NCBI GenBank assembly: GCA_015490475.1
Contig: WFXT01000261.1
Span: 1 to 7,448, forward strand
Direction of reading: 5' to 3'
DNA from: Bacteroidota bacterium
Lineage (GTDB): Bacteria; Bacteroidota; Bacteroidia; JAADEI01
DNA length: 7,448 nt
Of this stretch, positions 6,134-7,448 are shown piece after piece. Position numbers and translations under genes: made by a program. Each line of letters starts with the position of its first letter. Position 1 is the first letter of the stretch. The notes below the pieces were generated by a model. It worked only from the letters and a program-made list of their open reading frames with translations, made no database searches and had not been told where the DNA came from.

Positions 6134-6670
6134 TTATTCCATTTTGCAATTAATTACTTGTTGAGGTCCATATGCCAGTGAAAGGCGCACAGTTAGAGTA
6201 TCTGCAAACACTAATATTGCTTCTCCATAATAGGGAGTATTGTCTAAATCTCGTTTTACTTCTTTAACTGTCAAAGTCTTACCATCAAGGTATTCTATGT
6301 CGTCAGAAAAGGAGACTTCACTATTGTAATATCCGGAGAATAAATTTATTGTAAGAATATCTATTCTGGTTTTCATTGATGCGTCAAGGGAATCTTTGTT
6401 ATAAACAACAGGAAGTTCCAGAAACAATTCATTGTTTGTGGTTAATTCAAAGAGCATTACGAAAACTGTATCATAAGGACAGAACACAATTTTAGAGAAC
6501 TTATAGCGCTGTGCCGTATCAAGATATAAAGTAAACGGTTCGGTAGTAGCCCACCACACCCCTTGCAATTTAGTGCTCAATCTATAGTCATGAGGAGTAA
6601 AATTGTCAAAGCACCCGCTTAATAATGCTATTGATACTGCGAGTAAATAAATTGTTAAATTCCGTAACAT
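6134..6670 (-). CDS. Putative small lipoprotein, function unknown
   Basis: This 178-residue protein has a signal segment (about 4-16) and a lipobox LSGC with Cys at 20. The mature part is rich in beta-strand-like segments (FTLYLDTAQRYKFSKIVFC, LTINLFSGYY, LTVRLSLAYG) and has two further Cys, one in the strand near residue 65 and one three residues from the end. These could form a disulfide in the periplasm. I recognise no family. It lies between two other exported proteins, with 11 bases before it and 3 after it, so it most likely belongs to the same transcript and functional unit. The ATG at 6670 gives a normal lipoprotein signal. Confidence 0.72.
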   Translation of the reverse strand: MLRNLTIYLLAVSIALLSGCFDNFTPHDYRLSTKLQGVWWATTEPFTLYLDTAQRYKFSKIVFCPYDTVFVMLFELTTNNELFLELPVVYNKDSLDASMKTRIDILTINLFSGYYNSEVSFSDDIEYLDGKTLTVKEVKRDLDNTPYYGEAILVFADTLTVRLSLAYGPQQVINCKME

Positions 6671-6681
6671 GGCATGAATTT

Positions 6682-7392
6682 TTAAAACTTATTGAAGTCT
6701 TCTTCGGGCACATTTTTTCCTACTACATAAATGAGGGATACAAAGAATTCTCCGACGCCGATAAATTTATTATATCCAATATACTTGTATAGTTCTACAG
6801 TACCTGCTGATTCCGATGAAAATTCAAAAATCTCGTAGTATAAATAGCCCACCACAAGTGATAAAGACAATTCAACTCCAAGGGATTTTCCACCGTATAG
6901 CACTCTTACCCCCGAATTAACAACTGTTCCTTGAGCTTTACTGAAAACTAACTGCTGGTCTTTTAATAAAAACCCATCATTATCCAGAACCCTGAATGAA
7001 TTTCTAATCCTGTATGTAAACTCAGGACCGATGAATGCATTAAGAGTTAAGAATCTGATCCGTCCATTCTTTTCTTTCCTAATTGTATATAAAAAAGGAT
7101 GCAGCTTAAAGCCTGCATTGATTTTTTCATAAAGGTCACTTGGATAAACCCCCATCAATCTGCTTGATATGTAATATCCATCTATTGACAACCAATGAGT
7201 AGGAAATACTTCTAATCTGACTCTGGAAGTTGGCATTATTGAAACACCAATAGTTCCTAATATAGGTTTCTTTCCTAAGATTCCACCATAAAAGTAACTT
7301 CTAGTTTTCTCCTGAGCTAATGCTGAGAAAGAAACTACTGAAAGTATAAGCAGAATGCGTCCCATCCTCCGCATCCCGCCCTTAATATTCAT
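6682..7392 (-). CDS. Putative outer-membrane beta-barrel protein, function unknown
   Basis: This protein of up to 236 residues carries a signal peptide ending SALAQ (about 23-27 from the first Met) and no lipobox. The mature chain shows strand-like stretches (ILGTIGVSIMPTSRVRLEVF, FLTLNAFIGPEFTYRIR, SLGVELSLSLVVGYLYYEIF) and ends in NKF, a terminal aromatic as in outer-membrane barrels. The strand content and length fit a small barrel, but no family is recognised. Three in-frame ATGs lie close together: 7392, 7374 and 7365. The one at 7374 has AAGGGCGGG just upstream and gives the typical MRRMGRILL signal, so the true start may be 18 bases inside the given one. It is the first gene of the minus-strand run and has a candidate promoter upstream. 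Confidence 0.72.
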   Translation of the reverse strand: MNIKGGMRRMGRILLILSVVSFSALAQEKTRSYFYGGILGKKPILGTIGVSIMPTSRVRLEVFPTHWLSIDGYYISSRLMGVYPSDLYEKINAGFKLHPFLYTIRKEKNGRIRFLTLNAFIGPEFTYRIRNSFRVLDNDGFLLKDQQLVFSKAQGTVVNSGVRVLYGGKSLGVELSLSLVVGYLYYEIFEFSSESAGTVELYKYIGYNKFIGVGEFFVSLIYVVGKNVPEEDFNKF

Positions 7393-7428
7393 CCTATATC
7401 TAAATTTTGATTTCTGTTTTCATTAACA

Positions 7429-7436
7429 CAAATTTA
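7429..7436 (-). promoter_or_regulatory. Candidate Bacteroidota-type -7 promoter element
   Basis: On the minus strand this reads TAAATTTG, a perfect match to the TAnnTTTG -7 element of the main Bacteroidota sigma factor. It lies 36 bases before the ATG at 7392, a suitable leader length, and the region between is AT-rich. The matching -33 element (TTG-type) would lie beyond the right edge of the window, so only half of the promoter can be judged. Confidence 0.4.
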
Positions 7437-7448
7437 TATCATATTGGT

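Noticed and set aside
1..7448. Mobile elements, tRNA/rRNA genes and CRISPR arrays
   Set aside because: I saw no transposase or integrase motifs, no terminal repeats, no cloverleaf-like stretches and no regularly spaced repeats.

Overview
The window is AT-rich and gene-dense, with no gene-free stretch longer than about 70 bases. It looks like chromosomal DNA of a Bacteroidota/FCB-type bacterium. The evidence is modest: a compact nosLDFY-type set preceded by an uncharacterised four-helix protein, starts that mostly lack a Shine-Dalgarno sequence, a perfect TAnnTTTG promoter element at the right edge, and several outer-membrane-type proteins ending in phenylalanine. I cannot name the genus.

Left half, plus strand (30-4373): six tightly packed genes forming one apparent operon. 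The order is a polytopic membrane protein with a His/Met-containing extracytoplasmic loop, nosL (copper chaperone lipoprotein with a His-rich tail), nosD (periplasmic right-handed beta-helix), nosF (ABC ATPase), nosY (ABC permease), and a small four-helix CopD-like membrane protein. In known systems NosDFY with NosL supplies copper and matures the CuZ centre of nitrous oxide reductase, so this is the accessory half of a nos operon. nosZ is not in the window and would be expected upstream of position 1.

Right half, minus strand (7392 down to 4370): five genes pointing at the nos operon. First comes a run of three exported proteins: a secreted beta-barrel-like protein, a small lipoprotein, and a lipoprotein with a barrel-like C-terminus. 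They are separated by 11 and 3 bases and are probably driven from a promoter at 7429-7436. After a 68-base gap come two genes overlapping by 20 bases: a TIR-like/flavodoxin-fold protein with a C-terminal membrane anchor, and a PIN-domain nuclease. The stop codon of the PIN gene overlaps that of the CopD-like gene, so the two transcription units collide with no spacer.

The nos part is well understood by family. The most novel item is the TIR-like-membrane/PIN pair, a candidate two-gene toxin or defence module whose partners do not match the standard VapBC or Thoeris arrangements I know of. No RNA genes, insertion sequences or CRISPR arrays were seen, and no strong terminator.
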